Positions 1-9,140 of a DNA stretch of 64,000 bases are shown one piece after another. The stretch spans positions 1,384,264 through 1,448,263 of the forward strand of contig NZ_AP018227.1 in NCBI RefSeq assembly GCF_002368095.1, in the 5' to 3' direction. The translations under genes were made by a program, and so were the position numbers. Under the pieces are notes generated by a model that saw only the letters and a list, made by a program, of their open reading frames with translations, searched no databases and was not told where the DNA came from. Every line of letters begins with the position of its first letter. Position 1 is the first letter of the stretch. The DNA comes from Calothrix parasitica NIES-267 (lineage in GTDB: Bacteria > Cyanobacteriota > Cyanobacteriia > Cyanobacteriales > Nostocaceae).

Positions 1-172
1 CGCTGAATACTTCGCTGTCGCTCGTAATGACGCAGCTACGTTACTTTTGCGTAAGTCCTATAATTAATTAATATCTTGCATCATTATTGATTAGCCCTCT
101 AAATCGCTTAGGATTGCAAATCGAATGGCTAATAGCTCAAGTCTACTTAAGTTGACTGCAACACTTACTTAG

Positions 173-220
173 TCCTATTTATAGGACTTTCGCTATTAGC
201 TGGGGGTTTGCAACCCCCAG
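173..220. repeat. Dispersed palindromic repeat, copy 1
   Basis: A perfect hairpin at 200-220 (CTGGGGG, loop, CCCCCAG) adjoins a second small palindrome, TCCTATTTATAGGA, at 173-186. The same two-part unit occurs inverted at 3465-3511. The hairpin lies downstream of the ABC ATPase gene that ends at 293 and could also act as a terminator, although no T-run follows it. The rest of 1-292 shows no gene, only another repeat fragment at the extreme left end. Confidence 0.7.
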
Positions 221-292
221 AGGTATTATGAATGGTGCAAAATACAACATAAATATCCGCTAATACCTTTAACCTAATCCCTACTTTATTTT

Positions 293-1177
293 TCACACAG
301 TAATAAATTCTTGAGGTTTTTCCAATAAAGCAGTGAAGTAAACGTCATTCAAATCTGGTTCTACAGCATGAAAATCTTTATCGGGTTGAGAATTGCTCAA
401 CACTCTCACCCATCTTTCTCCTCGTGACATCCGAGAAGTAATCACCGTCCATTCAGAATCATTTTTATCTCGTTCTGATTGAATAACTTTAGTCCAAATT
501 CTGCCACTCAAAGCATTAACTAAAGCTTGGGGGCTACCACTACGAATAATTTCACCGCGATTCATAATTGCCATATTCGGACAGAGTTCGGCTACATCTT
601 CCACAATATGAGTAGAAAGAAGTAAAACTCTATCTTGACTAATTTCTGAAAGCAAATTTTGAAACCGAATCCGCTCTGCTGGATCTAAACCTGCGGTCGG
701 TTCATCCACAATCACTAGTTTAGGAGAACCTAACAAAGCTTGAGCAATACCGAAACGCTGTCGCATCCCACCAGAAAACGTTCCTAATTTCTGTTTGCGT
801 TTTTCGTATAAATTAACTAACTCTAGCTGTCGTGCTACTACTTCTTTTCTCTCTCTACGTTGAACAAATCCTTTGAATACTGCTAATTGATTTAATAAAT
901 CTTCTGCCGAAACCGTAGGATAAACACCGAAGTCTTGAGGTAAATAACCCAATAAACTACGAGCTGCTTGGGGATTTTTGAGAACATCCAATCCATCAAG
1001 CATTATCGAACCAGAATCCGCGTCTTGTAAAGTGGCTAAAGTACGCATTAAACTTGATTTTCCCGCACCATTCGGGCCGAGCAAACCAAAGATTCCGCAA
1101 TCTATTTCTAAAGATATATCTCGAAGCGCTTGAATACCGTTTGCATAAGTCTTGTTCAATGTTTCAATAGCGAGCAT
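293..1177 (-). CDS. ABC-2 type transporter, ATP-binding protein
   Basis: This is a cytoplasmic ATPase subunit of an ABC exporter, 294 residues. Walker A is GPNGAGKSS near residue 34, the signature is FSGGMRQRFG near 134, and Walker B with D-loop is LVIVDEPTAGLD near 155, followed by the H-loop STHIVED. The fold and the long C-terminal tail match the CcmA/NatA-like ATPases that pair with ABC-2 permeases. A GGAGGT ribosome site at 1186-1191 sits 8 nt before the ATG and supports the start. No permease gene lies next to it in this window; it may be to the left of the edge. The substrate cannot be told from the sequence. Confidence 0.9.
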   Translation of the reverse strand: MLAIETLNKTYANGIQALRDISLEIDCGIFGLLGPNGAGKSSLMRTLATLQDADSGSIMLDGLDVLKNPQAARSLLGYLPQDFGVYPTVSAEDLLNQLAVFKGFVQRRERKEVVARQLELVNLYEKRKQKLGTFSGGMRQRFGIAQALLGSPKLVIVDEPTAGLDPAERIRFQNLLSEISQDRVLLLSTHIVEDVAELCPNMAIMNRGEIIRSGSPQALVNALSGRIWTKVIQSERDKNDSEWTVITSRMSRGERWVRVLSNSQPDKDFHAVEPDLNDVYFTALLEKPQEFITV

Positions 1178-1500
1178 TTATTCTAACCTCCAGAATGCTG
1201 TTAATTAATCAAAAGTTGTTATTGAAAGAGAAATATAGCGATATAAACTCATGCTGCAATAGTTGTTAGAAATATTTTGCAATAAGTAGAGATGAAAAGA
1301 AAACTTGGGCTTGTAGATATTATTATTTCATCTAGAATACAGTATCTCTGACAAATACAACGTATAATTTAATTCAACGTAATAATTGAAATAATTTATT
1401 ATTAATTTTTAAAGAACAATCTAGCTAAAAAGCGAATATACAGCCTATATGGGAAGAGTAATGTAAAAATACTTAAAATTTGTATTAAGTAAATAGGTCA

Positions 1501-1744
1501 AATTAAATATAAAACCTCAGCCGACCTCCGGCTTCCCTCTCCTTAATAAGGCTACGGTGTACACACATCTCCTAGATCCCCCCTAACCCCCCTTGAAAAG
1601 GGGGGAATCTGAATTAAAGTCCCCCTTTTCAAGGGGGATATAGGGGGATCTAAACGCTGTGAAAGCAATTTAGAGTACTTGTGTGTACACGGTAGCCTTA
1701 ATAAGGAGAGGGATTGAGGGTGAGGTCTTATCTTATATTTAATT
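1501..1744. repeat. Nested 244-bp inverted repeat
   Basis: Arms of about 65 bp (1501-1566 and 1679-1744) are inverted copies of each other, from AATTAAATATAA on the outside to TGTACACACA on the inside. Each arm carries the CCTCTCCTTAATAAGG core that also appears inside the NRPS genes. A second inverted pair (1573-1607 and 1618-1652, core CCCCCTTGAAAAGGGGG) is nested within. The whole can fold into one long hairpin about 90 bp upstream of the gene starting at 1834. The remainder of 1178-1500 shows no gene. Confidence 0.85.
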
Positions 1745-1833
1745 ACGTCTACCTACTTAGCCATAATTTCTACTCGTCGAGTATTTCAGAACATATTTCT
1801 CTATTACATACAGTCACTGCAAGCCTTGAAGAT

Positions 1834-2922
1834 ATGCTAAAAAATCCTGTTAATGATTGCCGTTATTGTAGCGTTGTTTCCAAAGCCAATGGAGAAGATC
1901 CACTTGGTTCGGCAGAACATTACGACCATTGGTTTGTATTTGAAGTTCCTCGTCCTTGGGGTGAAGAGCTTTGGCATTATCCTCCATTAGAGCATTTAAT
2001 GAAGCTTTCTACTAAGCTGATTTTACAAAAAGGGATAATAATTAAAGTTGTAATGATTGCCCCCGATAAAGAATATTCAATACCAGAACAAAATCGCCTT
2101 ATTCATTATTATCGTCCTCAAAAAATGTTTGCGGAGTTTGAAAAACAGGAATATCTTTTACCTAACCTTGAACAAGTAATTAATTTACTAGATACCATCT
2201 TGTTTTCACCCAAACAGTTACATAAATTTAATAATTATTACCAAGAAACAAAACATATCCGAGATATCATTGTTTGTACTCATACAAAAGTCGATTTAGC
2301 TTGCGGTCGTTTTGGTACTCCCATCTATCAAAAACTTCGTAAACATTATGCAAGCAAGGATAACAATATAAGAGTATGGCAATCTTCTCACTTTAGCGGT
2401 CATCAATTCGCCCCTACTTTGATAGACTTACCCGTAGGTCGTCTTTGGGGACATTTAGAAGATGACACCCTCAGCCCTTTGATTTATCAGAAAGGGGATT
2501 TGAAAGAATTACGTCCTTATTATCGAGGTTGGACTGGTTGGGAGAAATGGTTGCAAATCGCTGAAGGTGAAATTTGGCTGCGGGAAAATTGGGAATGGTT
2601 GAACTATCAAAAGCAAGGTTGGATCGTAGATGTAGGTGGAATTGGAATCAAAAAAATTATCTTCGGGATATTAAAACTAATCCCAGCTAAAAGAGCGCGA
2701 ATTATTGGCGATCGCCTTTGTAAAAAAGCAAGCTGGGTAAAGGTTCGCATCAAATTCACCTCCCCCGACGGTAGCGTGTCAGGAGAATATACAGCCAAAG
2801 TAGAAGAACATGGTGAAGTTATCAGCGCTAAAGATTCAGCACCATCTCGAAACGACGAGTTACACTTGCAACCAGTTAAACAATATCGCGTAACTGGTTT
2901 GAAAAGAAACATAGGCTCGTAA
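1834..2922 (+). CDS. Sucrase/ferredoxin-like domain protein
   Basis: This resembles the Suc_Fer-like family of thioredoxin-fold ferredoxin-type proteins. The N-terminus has CRYCSVVSKANGEDPLGSA followed by a DHWFVFEVPRPW segment. The C-terminal half has CTHTKVDLACGRFG and SSHFSGHQFAPTLIDLPVG, the cysteine- and histidine-containing segments typical of the family. The reading frame is open from a TTG at 1714, but that stretch lies inside an inverted repeat. The ATG at 1834 puts the family N-terminus where expected and gives 362 residues, so I prefer it. The stop codon sits at the edge of another repeat. The physiological role is unknown. A HIP1 octamer lies at 2708-2715. Confidence 0.75.
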   Translation: MLKNPVNDCRYCSVVSKANGEDPLGSAEHYDHWFVFEVPRPWGEELWHYPPLEHLMKLSTKLILQKGIIIKVVMIAPDKEYSIPEQNRLIHYYRPQKMFAEFEKQEYLLPNLEQVINLLDTILFSPKQLHKFNNYYQETKHIRDIIVCTHTKVDLACGRFGTPIYQKLRKHYASKDNNIRVWQSSHFSGHQFAPTLIDLPVGRLWGHLEDDTLSPLIYQKGDLKELRPYYRGWTGWEKWLQIAEGEIWLRENWEWLNYQKQGWIVDVGGIGIKKIIFGILKLIPAKRARIIGDRLCKKASWVKVRIKFTSPDGSVSGEYTAKVEEHGEVISAKDSAPSRNDELHLQPVKQYRVTGLKRNIGS

Positions 2923-2971
2923 TTGCGAGGTCTTCGCCAAATATTTAGGACTAAAGCCCTTACTACGAACC
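2914..2971. repeat. Dispersed GGTTCGTAG...CTACGAACC palindrome
   Basis: Imperfect inverted repeat running from GGCTCGTAA to TTACTACGAACC. A better preserved copy is at about 55616-55672, and related ends recur at 30424-30690. The TAA stop codon of the upstream gene (2920-2922) lies inside the left arm, so the repeat supplies the end of that gene. Confidence 0.7.
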
Positions 2972-2977
2972 GATATA

Positions 2978-3448
2978 CCCCTCATAACTAACGGGACAAA
3001 GTACTACTAGTAGTAGTTCATTTCATTAATTTTGACAGTTTTGTTTTCTACGGACGTAATGTAGAGACGTTATAAATAACGTCTCCCGACATTTCCAAAG
3101 AAAACGCGACCCATCAGAATTTATGAAACAGACCACTACTAGTTCATTTCATTAATTTTGCGGGGTTAGGAAGTCGCTCCGTAGGTTGGGTTAAGCGGAG
3201 CGCAACCCAAGGCGGGTGTTGGGTTTCACTAGGTTCAACCCAACCTACCTTTTTCCGTTACTTTACCCCTCATAACTTATGTGATGGGGTACTACTACCT
3301 CACCACATTAATTTTGAGGGGTTTGTGTAGATTTCAAAAATCTTTTTCTCCCCCTGCTTCCTCTGCTCCCCCTGCTCCCCCTGCTTGTCTCACCCATCAT
3401 ATTTATTGTGGTCGAATACTACTAGTTCATTTCATTAATTTTGATGGG
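2978..3448. repeat. Four 56-bp palindromic elements in tandem field
   Basis: Elements lie at about 2978-3033, 3110-3165, 3266-3321 and 3393-3448. Each has a central CTACTA core, then a TTCATTTCATTAATTTTG-like right half and complementary outer arms. Arms are CCCCTCA/TGAGGGG at 3266-3321 and CCCATCA/TGATGGG at 3393-3448, so a base change in one arm is matched in the other. Between them lie a TAGAGACG palindrome (3061-3086) and a GGTTGGGTT repeat (3183-3247). No gene is supported in 2923-3535. Confidence 0.8.
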
Positions 3449-3464
3449 TTGTATCCTATCCCGT

Positions 3465-3511
3465 CTGGGACTGCAAGTCCCAGTCTAATAGCTAAAGTCC
3501 TATAAATAGGA
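3465..3511. repeat. Dispersed palindromic repeat, copy 2
   Basis: Inverted copy of the unit at 173-220: hairpin CTGGGACTGCAAGTCCCAG at 3465-3483, then TCCTATAAATAGGA at 3498-3511. The stem bases differ from copy 1 (GGGAC/GTCCC against GGGGG/CCCCC) but pairing is kept. Confidence 0.7.
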
Positions 3512-3535
3512 CTGGGGAAAAACCCTATACATTTC

Positions 3536-3808
3536 TTACTTACCTTTTGCAACAGAACCATCCGGTAATATAAACAGCGAAACTCGACCAATCCAAATCA
3601 GTTTGCTGTCTTGAAAATCCATTACATCTTTGATTTTAACTGGGATTACTCCATTGGGAGGAAACGCCCACAATTCACCATTGCGATAAAAAGGTTCACT
3701 ATAACCATTTTTCTGGCACCATTGCTGACATACATCTTTGATAGCTGTTGCTAAATCTGGGTATCTCAAATTTGAATTACTGCTGGAATTATCAATAATA
3801 TTAATCAC
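3536..3808 (-). CDS. Hypothetical protein, 90 residues
   Basis: A small soluble protein with no signal peptide or membrane segment. It contains CQQWCQKNGYSEPFYRNGE followed by a WAFPPNGVIPVKI segment and a C-terminal beta-rich part (WIGRVSLFILPDGSVAKGK). The look is that of small conserved cyanobacterial proteins of unknown function, but I do not recognise the family. It stands alone between repeats, on the same strand as the next gene to the right and 91 bp from it. It is kept as a gene because residue usage looks globular rather than repeat-derived. Confidence 0.55.
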   Translation of the reverse strand: MINIIDNSSSNSNLRYPDLATAIKDVCQQWCQKNGYSEPFYRNGELWAFPPNGVIPVKIKDVMDFQDSKLIWIGRVSLFILPDGSVAKGK

Positions 3809-3899
3809 TTATAAGTGGCACCAATAAACGGAGCTAAGTAACAAAATGTAAATTACCCTCGAACCCAACTCCCTACTTACTACTTGCTACTTATTTAGA

Positions 3900-4340
3900 C
3901 TACCAACAACTCAAATGTATCGGATGTTTAAAAAGGATAAAAACTTGTCTACAAAAACGTCTAAATTTTTCCTCGCAAAACGAGATAGGCTGATTAACTC
4001 CTTCAAATTGCCAATCTCCAATAGTAGAAAAATGCCACTGTTCCCCTTGATGATTATATCCGGAAGCTTCAATTCCAATCATCCGACAATTCGGTGCTAA
4101 TAGTGCTTCAGAAAAACGAACTTGTATCAAAATACATCGGCTATGAAAACCAGAATGTTGTCCTGGGAAAGAAAAGCTGATGTCTATAGAATTAGGGTCA
4201 GTCGTATTTTGAGTTTCGCTATCGCTTGTGAAAGGATTAAAATCCGCAATAGCTTTACTGAACTCGGTTTTGAATATGACCTCTAAGCTAGCAATTTTAC
4301 TTATTAGTTCAATGGATTTAGCTTGTTTAGCAGCGTTCAT
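3900..4340 (-). CDS. Hypothetical protein, 146 residues
   Basis: An unrecognised protein with a helical N-terminal part (residues 1-40) and a mixed C-terminal part containing GIEASGYNHQGEQWHFSTIG. No transmembrane segment or known motif is visible. Its stop codon (TAG, 3900-3902) directly abuts a short run of the CTACTTA heptamer repeat, as several genes here do. It could form a small operon with the 90-residue gene to its left. Function cannot be assigned. Confidence 0.55.
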   Translation of the reverse strand: MNAAKQAKSIELISKIASLEVIFKTEFSKAIADFNPFTSDSETQNTTDPNSIDISFSFPGQHSGFHSRCILIQVRFSEALLAPNCRMIGIEASGYNHQGEQWHFSTIGDWQFEGVNQPISFCEEKFRRFCRQVFILFKHPIHLSCW

Positions 4341-5105
4341 AGAGATGATCTCAAACTTATCTAGAACAATTAAATATATTTATCAATAAAATAAAGATTT
4401 TTAGGTATATCACGAATCATTTTTTCCAGTCAAGCTAGACTATTCCAGCTTGAAAATAATTTCTTAACAAATTTTACGTTTAAACAGCACTTGCAGCCAA
4501 AATAAGCTTTGGAAGTAGTTTCAGAGCTTAATCGCACTATAAATATTCCCAATAGATACTTTGCAAGAGACTAAAGCCTAAAAACTGTCATTTCATAGAT
4601 TAGCAGCAAATACTTATTAAATTTCTTATTTGACAAAAAATATTTATTGAGATTTAATATCAATAAGTGCCATTAACTGTTTCTCAAGTAGACAAATTAG
4701 ATAGCGTTCCTATTCCTCTCTCTATCAAAGTGCTTTGATTTTCATGCAAATGCAACTAAACCAAAATTTGAGCTACTTGAGAATGGTGTTGGTAAAGTAG
4801 TAGATACCCGGTTTTCAAGCAAAACTGGGTTTTTTCGATAGTAATAATTTTTAAGTAAATTTTTAAGTAAATTGAATAATGCTTTTGGTTTTGGCTGCTA
4901 TGTGAAAGATTATTTTATGATATTAGATTTTGAGGATAGGTTCTAAGGATTAGCGATGGATTAAGGTTTGGCAAAACCAAAACCAAGCATATTAGCGAGT
5001 TCAACATTGACCCTATTTAGGACTGTAAGGAAAAAATCTAAATTACCCTTAAACCCAACTCCCAACTCGCTACTTACTACTTACTACTTACTACTTGCTA
5101 CTTAT
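4341..5105. other. Intergenic, no gene seen
   Basis: 765 bp of AT-rich DNA. The only open frame of note (4968-5159, plus) runs into heptamer repeats and reads as repeat-derived residues. The right end, 5041-5105, closely resembles 3848-3898: AAATTACCC..AACCCAACTCCC followed by CTACTTA heptamers ending at the stop codon of a minus-strand gene. Confidence 0.6.
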
Positions 5106-5780
5106 TTACCGCTCCAACTTACCATCTTCCATATGAATAATACGGTCGGCAATATCTAAAATTCGGTTATCGTGGGTGACGAGTAGCACCGAACAGCCTT
5201 CCTCTTGAGCAAGTTTTTGAATAATATCAACCACATCCCGACCTGTTTTACTATCTAACGAAGCAGTTGGTTCGTCTGCTAATACAAGTTTTGGTTGAGC
5301 AACCAAAGCACGAGCTATAGCAACTCGTTGCTGCTGTCCTCCCGACAATTTTTCTGGGTAAGAATCAATAAACTCAGCCAATCCCACCGCTGACAAAATG
5401 GCTTCAGCCCGTTTGCGATATTCCCATGTAGGAATTTCCGAGTGCAATTTCAAAGACATTCGGACATTACCGTAAGCGCTCAAACACTTGAGTAAATTAT
5501 GATGTTGAAATATAAAACCAATATTATTTCTAAGTTTGGTTAACTTTCTTTTAGAAATACCTTGTAATTCTTGGTTTAAAATTTTTAGACTACCATCCTG
5601 TAAAGAACGTAATCCACCAATCAAAGATAACAAAGTTGTTTTACCGCTACCAGAAGGGCCAGTTAAAATACAAATTTCACCTGGATTAATATTTAAATTA
5701 ATATCAATTAGTACGTCTTTACGTAAATTGCCTTTACCAAAAGCGTAATTTAAATTTGATATCGCGACTGTAGGATTCAT
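5106..5780 (-). CDS. devA: DevA-like ABC exporter ATPase
   Basis: ATPase subunit of a DevBCA-type exporter; in heterocyst formers the founding system exports heterocyst glycolipids together with a TolC-like outer membrane channel. It has 224 residues with Walker A GPSGSGKTT near 40, Q-loop FQHHNLL, signature LSGGQQQRVAIARAL near 145, Walker B LVLADEPTASLDS near 165 and H-loop VTHD. The short single-domain form is typical of the MacB/LolD/DevA group rather than of HlyB-type secretion ATPases. It is the last gene of a devB-devC-devA operon on the minus strand. Genomes of this group usually hold several DevBCA paralogues, so the exact substrate is open. Confidence 0.88.
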   Translation of the reverse strand: MNPTVAISNLNYAFGKGNLRKDVLIDINLNINPGEICILTGPSGSGKTTLLSLIGGLRSLQDGSLKILNQELQGISKRKLTKLRNNIGFIFQHHNLLKCLSAYGNVRMSLKLHSEIPTWEYRKRAEAILSAVGLAEFIDSYPEKLSGGQQQRVAIARALVAQPKLVLADEPTASLDSKTGRDVVDIIQKLAQEEGCSVLLVTHDNRILDIADRIIHMEDGKLER

Positions 5781-5782
5781 AT

Positions 5783-6035
5783 CAGTGAGCAGTGAACAGT
5801 GAACAGTGAACAGTGAGCAGTGAGCAGTTAGCAGTTAGCAGTAGAGAGCATCTTAATTATTAAAAAATCCGCACTACAAAATCAAAAATTTGGGATGCTC
5901 CTTAGCAGTTAACAGTGAACAGTTAACAATAAATATTAAATAGTGAAAGTAATTCATAATTCATAACTCTTAACTTGTGACTGATAACTGTATGTCCCTC
6001 CGGGACACGCTCCGCGAACACTGCTCACTGTTAAC
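5783..6035. repeat. Heptamer repeats (GTGARCA / GTTAACA types) between devC and devA
   Basis: 5783-5842 holds consecutive CAGTGAGCAGTGAACA-type 7-bp units, with further degenerate units at 5905-5937 and 6017-6045. A short GTCCCTCCGGGAC palindrome sits at 5993-6005. The array fills the 265-bp gap between devC and devA and leaves no clear ribosome site for devA. Confidence 0.8.
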
Positions 6036-6045
6036 TGTTAACTGA

Positions 6046-7269
6046 TTAAAACACATCCGCTGGGTCTGCGGAACGAAGTTTGGTAGTAGCAATCGCACCG
6101 GAAACAGCGCACATAACTACAGTTAAAACGAAAACTTGTACGGCTACAACAGTTTTCATGGCTAGGGGAATTTTTGTGAGGCTGACTAATAGTTGATAAA
6201 GCCCAGTTGATATAAAGTAACCGGGAATAAAACCCATGATAGCTAAGATAACGGCTTCTTGAATGACTACGAATAGTAAATAATTGTCGCTGTAACCCAT
6301 TGCTTTCAAAGTTGCGTATTCTGAAAGATGGTCGTTAATGTCGGAATAAAGCACTTGATAAACAATAATTACACCAACAACAAAACCAACAGCAGTTCCG
6401 AATCTTAAAACAATTCCATTGGGTTCTGATGATTCAAACTTTTGTTCTCTAGCAATTAATTCTTCACGGGTATGTATTTCTATATCTGGGGGAAGTATGG
6501 CTCTTATTTGTGCTTTAACTTGGTTAATATTAGCGCCTTTTTCTAAAAAAATTAAACCTACATTGGCATTCTTCAAAACTCCACTTCTGCGACGTTGCGA
6601 GTAATTCCAGTCGCTCATCACCACGTTCCCATTAGTAAATAAAGTACTACCCATATCAAAAAGTCCAACGATATGAGTTCGGTGATTATCTACTAAAGTT
6701 GTTATTTTTCCCCGTTGTTTATATAATTCTGGAACTTCTCCCAAAGAACTTTGAGATAAACTATCATATAATATGGAATTTGGGATTCTTAATTTATCTA
6801 TTTGTTGGTGTACATCTGGTAAATTTAAAGCTTTAGATTTAGCTGGATTAAAAGCAATAATTCTTACTTGTTTCCCGAAGCGTCCCATTGTTTTAAGTGA
6901 AGAATCATCTTGATTATTTTCTAATAAGAATTCAGGATTTAACCATTCACCCGTATCTAGATAAACGGAAGTTGTATCAGAGACACCATTTACAGCAGAA
7001 GCTTGATAAATATAAGCGCGGGGAAAAGAAGTATTCCATCTTAATGTAGGACTAAATGAAGAAACTAAGAATAAATCTCCCCCCAAACTTTCATGCAGTT
7101 TAGTTGTTCCCTCAGTGAGCATTTTTAACAATCCCACCTGAGTAAACATCAAAATATTCGCAAAGCAAACCCCCGTAGTCGCAACAATTAAACGTACTTT
7201 TTGGTGCGACAATTGCGACCAAGCAAGCGGGACTTCAAAGTTAATTTTTTTTAGAAAAGGAAGTTTCAT
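6046..7269 (-). CDS. devC: DevC-like ABC exporter permease
   Basis: Inner-membrane permease of the DevBCA exporter, 407 residues, close to the usual length. One N-terminal membrane helix (about residues 25-50, LIVATTGVCFANILMFTQVG), a large periplasmic domain, then three C-terminal helices (near 290-315, 330-352 and 372-396) give the MacB/FtsX-type four-helix topology. The start MKLPFLKKINFEVPLAW matches the family N-terminus (short basic segment, then the QLSHQKVR segment before the helix). It is separated from devB by heptamer repeats and from devA by another repeat array. Confidence 0.88.
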   Translation of the reverse strand: MKLPFLKKINFEVPLAWSQLSHQKVRLIVATTGVCFANILMFTQVGLLKMLTEGTTKLHESLGGDLFLVSSFSPTLRWNTSFPRAYIYQASAVNGVSDTTSVYLDTGEWLNPEFLLENNQDDSSLKTMGRFGKQVRIIAFNPAKSKALNLPDVHQQIDKLRIPNSILYDSLSQSSLGEVPELYKQRGKITTLVDNHRTHIVGLFDMGSTLFTNGNVVMSDWNYSQRRRSGVLKNANVGLIFLEKGANINQVKAQIRAILPPDIEIHTREELIAREQKFESSEPNGIVLRFGTAVGFVVGVIIVYQVLYSDINDHLSEYATLKAMGYSDNYLLFVVIQEAVILAIMGFIPGYFISTGLYQLLVSLTKIPLAMKTVVAVQVFVLTVVMCAVSGAIATTKLRSADPADVF

Positions 7270-7415
7270 AAATTAATTGGGAATTGGGAATTGGTAATTG
7301 GTAATTGGTAATTGGTAATTGGGAGAAAATGATTCTTTACTCGCTACTTACTACTTACTACTCACTACTTGCTACTTACTACTTACTACTTACTACTTTC
7401 TACTTCCCCAATTCC
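7270..7415. repeat. Heptamer repeats (GGTAATT and CTACTTA) between devB and devC
   Basis: 7281-7323 is a run of TTGGTAA units; 7338-7405 is a run of CTACTTA/CTACTCA/CTACTTG units. The same two heptamer types recur near 36398-36440 (inside an NRPS gene) and at 15616-15811. Confidence 0.85.
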
Positions 7416-7421
7416 CAAGTA

Positions 7422-8627
7422 TTAAATATCAATTTCAACCCGGACTTGCATACCTGTTAAACTAGCAACTTTGGGACTATCCTCTGGATCTATACGAATT
7501 TTAACTTCTACCACACGAGCGTTAACGTCGGTAGTCGGATTATTTTGTCCTTGGTTGAGACGGGTTTGACCAATCTGTAAACCAATTTTTTCGACTTCTC
7601 CAGTAATTTCTTGCTCAAAACCTCCGTATTCACTATTAATAGTCGCTTTTTGTCCTGCTTCTACTTTCAAAATATCACTTTCATAGACTTCGGCTATTAC
7701 ATACATTTCCCTCGTCTGTCCGAGTTCTGCAATTCCTTGTTGTGTATTTACCTGTTCTCCGACGCGAGTATTTATTCTCAGAATTTGTCCTGAGACTGGC
7801 ACTTTTACTTGGGTATCTTCTAGTTCGGCTTTGCGCTGTCTTACACCTATTAATGCTTGCTCTAATTCGGCTTTGGCTATGTCTACATCTACCGGACGAA
7901 CTTCCTGTAGTTTCTGTAAATTAGCTTTTTCTCTGGCTAATTGCGCTTGCAGTATGGATTTGGTATTATCAAAGCCTGCTTTGGCTTGTGCAAAAATTGC
8001 ACTAGTTCGTTCGAGTTCTTCTTTTGCGTTATCAAGTTCGGAATTGCTGATTGCTCCTTGTTTCGCTAAAGACTCGTTACGCTGGTATTTTTGTTTGGCA
8101 TTAGCTAATGTTGCTTGTGCTTCATTAATCGCTCCTGCTTTCTCTTTGGTTTCGCTCTGTAGTCTTGCTTCTAATTCTAAAATTACTGCTTGTTGGGCTA
8201 ATATTTCTCCTTGTTTAAAATCTCCCTGCTGAACTTTTTGCAATTGGGAGCGTTTTATCGCTACATTAGCCATTGCTTCTCGTAGTTTTTGTTCTGCTCT
8301 GTCTCTTCCCTGTAAGATAGCGATTACCTGACCGGCTTTAACAAAATCGCCTTCTTGAACTAAAATCTGATTAACGCGACTGTCGCGAGCATTTACCACA
8401 GAAATTTTGATTACTTCCCCTCGGGGAACTATTTTTCCTAAAGCTACTACTTTATCATTAGAAACAAGCTTTACTTCTTCGGTAACCGGTGTTTCTTGTT
8501 TGTCTTCTGCTTTTCCTAAATTGCAGGCCGTACATAAGCTTAAAATAGCGAGAATTGTTACTAATTTCGCGTACTTTCCGACAAAAATAGATGCCATTAT
8601 AAAAGTTCTATGTTGTGGCTGAAGCAT
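7422..8627 (-). CDS. devB: DevB-like membrane fusion protein (HlyD family)
   Basis: Periplasmic adaptor linking the DevC/DevA pump to an outer-membrane TolC-like channel. It has 401 residues with an N-terminal hydrophobic segment and a cysteine (ILSLCTACNLG) that could be lipidated. A lipoyl-like half (AGQVIAILQGRD near 105), a long coiled coil (about 115-265, rich in Q, A, K, E), the second half (VKVPVSGQILRI) and a beta-barrel (REMYVIAEVYESDI) follow. An internal ATG at 8597 gives a tidier signal sequence and is an alternative start. It is the first gene of the operon, with a candidate NtcA site 56 bp upstream. Confidence 0.88.
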   Translation of the reverse strand: MLQPQHRTFIMASIFVGKYAKLVTILAILSLCTACNLGKAEDKQETPVTEEVKLVSNDKVVALGKIVPRGEVIKISVVNARDSRVNQILVQEGDFVKAGQVIAILQGRDRAEQKLREAMANVAIKRSQLQKVQQGDFKQGEILAQQAVILELEARLQSETKEKAGAINEAQATLANAKQKYQRNESLAKQGAISNSELDNAKEELERTSAIFAQAKAGFDNTKSILQAQLAREKANLQKLQEVRPVDVDIAKAELEQALIGVRQRKAELEDTQVKVPVSGQILRINTRVGEQVNTQQGIAELGQTREMYVIAEVYESDILKVEAGQKATINSEYGGFEQEITGEVEKIGLQIGQTRLNQGQNNPTTDVNARVVEVKIRIDPEDSPKVASLTGMQVRVEIDI

Positions 8628-8682
8628 GATTTTAGTTTAGAAAATAGCAATAAATTCTCGTTAGTTTGCTTTCAATATTGTT

Positions 8683-8696
8683 GTATTTGATTTTAC
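8683..8696 (-). promoter_or_regulatory. Candidate NtcA-binding site upstream of devB
   Basis: The sequence GTATTTGATTTTAC is a perfect GTA-N8-TAC match to the NtcA consensus. It lies 56 bp before the devB ATG at 8627. NtcA control of devBCA is known in Anabaena, which raises its weight. The short consensus occurs by chance about once per 4 kb, and I could not see a clean TAN3T -10 box at the ideal distance, so this stays a candidate. Confidence 0.5.
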
Positions 8697-9140
8697 AGCA
8701 CTATTGTATAACTAGGTTATTTGTCGCTATAAATCTAGATTAGGAGCCAAATAGTCTTATTTCTTATTTAGTCATTATTGATTGCTATCAAAAGAAATAA
8801 GAGCATTTATACTTGTAAAAAATAGTTAGCAAAATTTTTAATAAACCGTTGATAAATTGATTTTAATTACGATAGACCGTAATGATTTATTGTTGTTAAG
8901 AATACCTTCTCACCCTAATCTAAGAAAAGAGGAAGAGAATGTTTCAGGATTAACCGAAATTTATCCCCTCATGATTGATTAGATTTGTTGAGAAAAATAG
9001 AGATTAAAAGAGATAGGAATGTGATTTATCCTATCTTTTGCTATTATTGCACGGACAATACAGTTAACACACCTTAACTACATTACCAATCTAGAAAAAA
9101 TCTGGATTTTCCAACATTGTACATTTTCACCACAAACAAT

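Noticed and set aside
3281-3505. Plus-strand frame of 74 codons
   Set aside because: Runs through palindromic elements and a CCCCTGCTC simple repeat; no start signal and no protein-like composition.
4968-5159. Plus-strand frame of 63 codons
   Set aside because: Made largely of CTACTTA heptamers and overlaps the end of devA.
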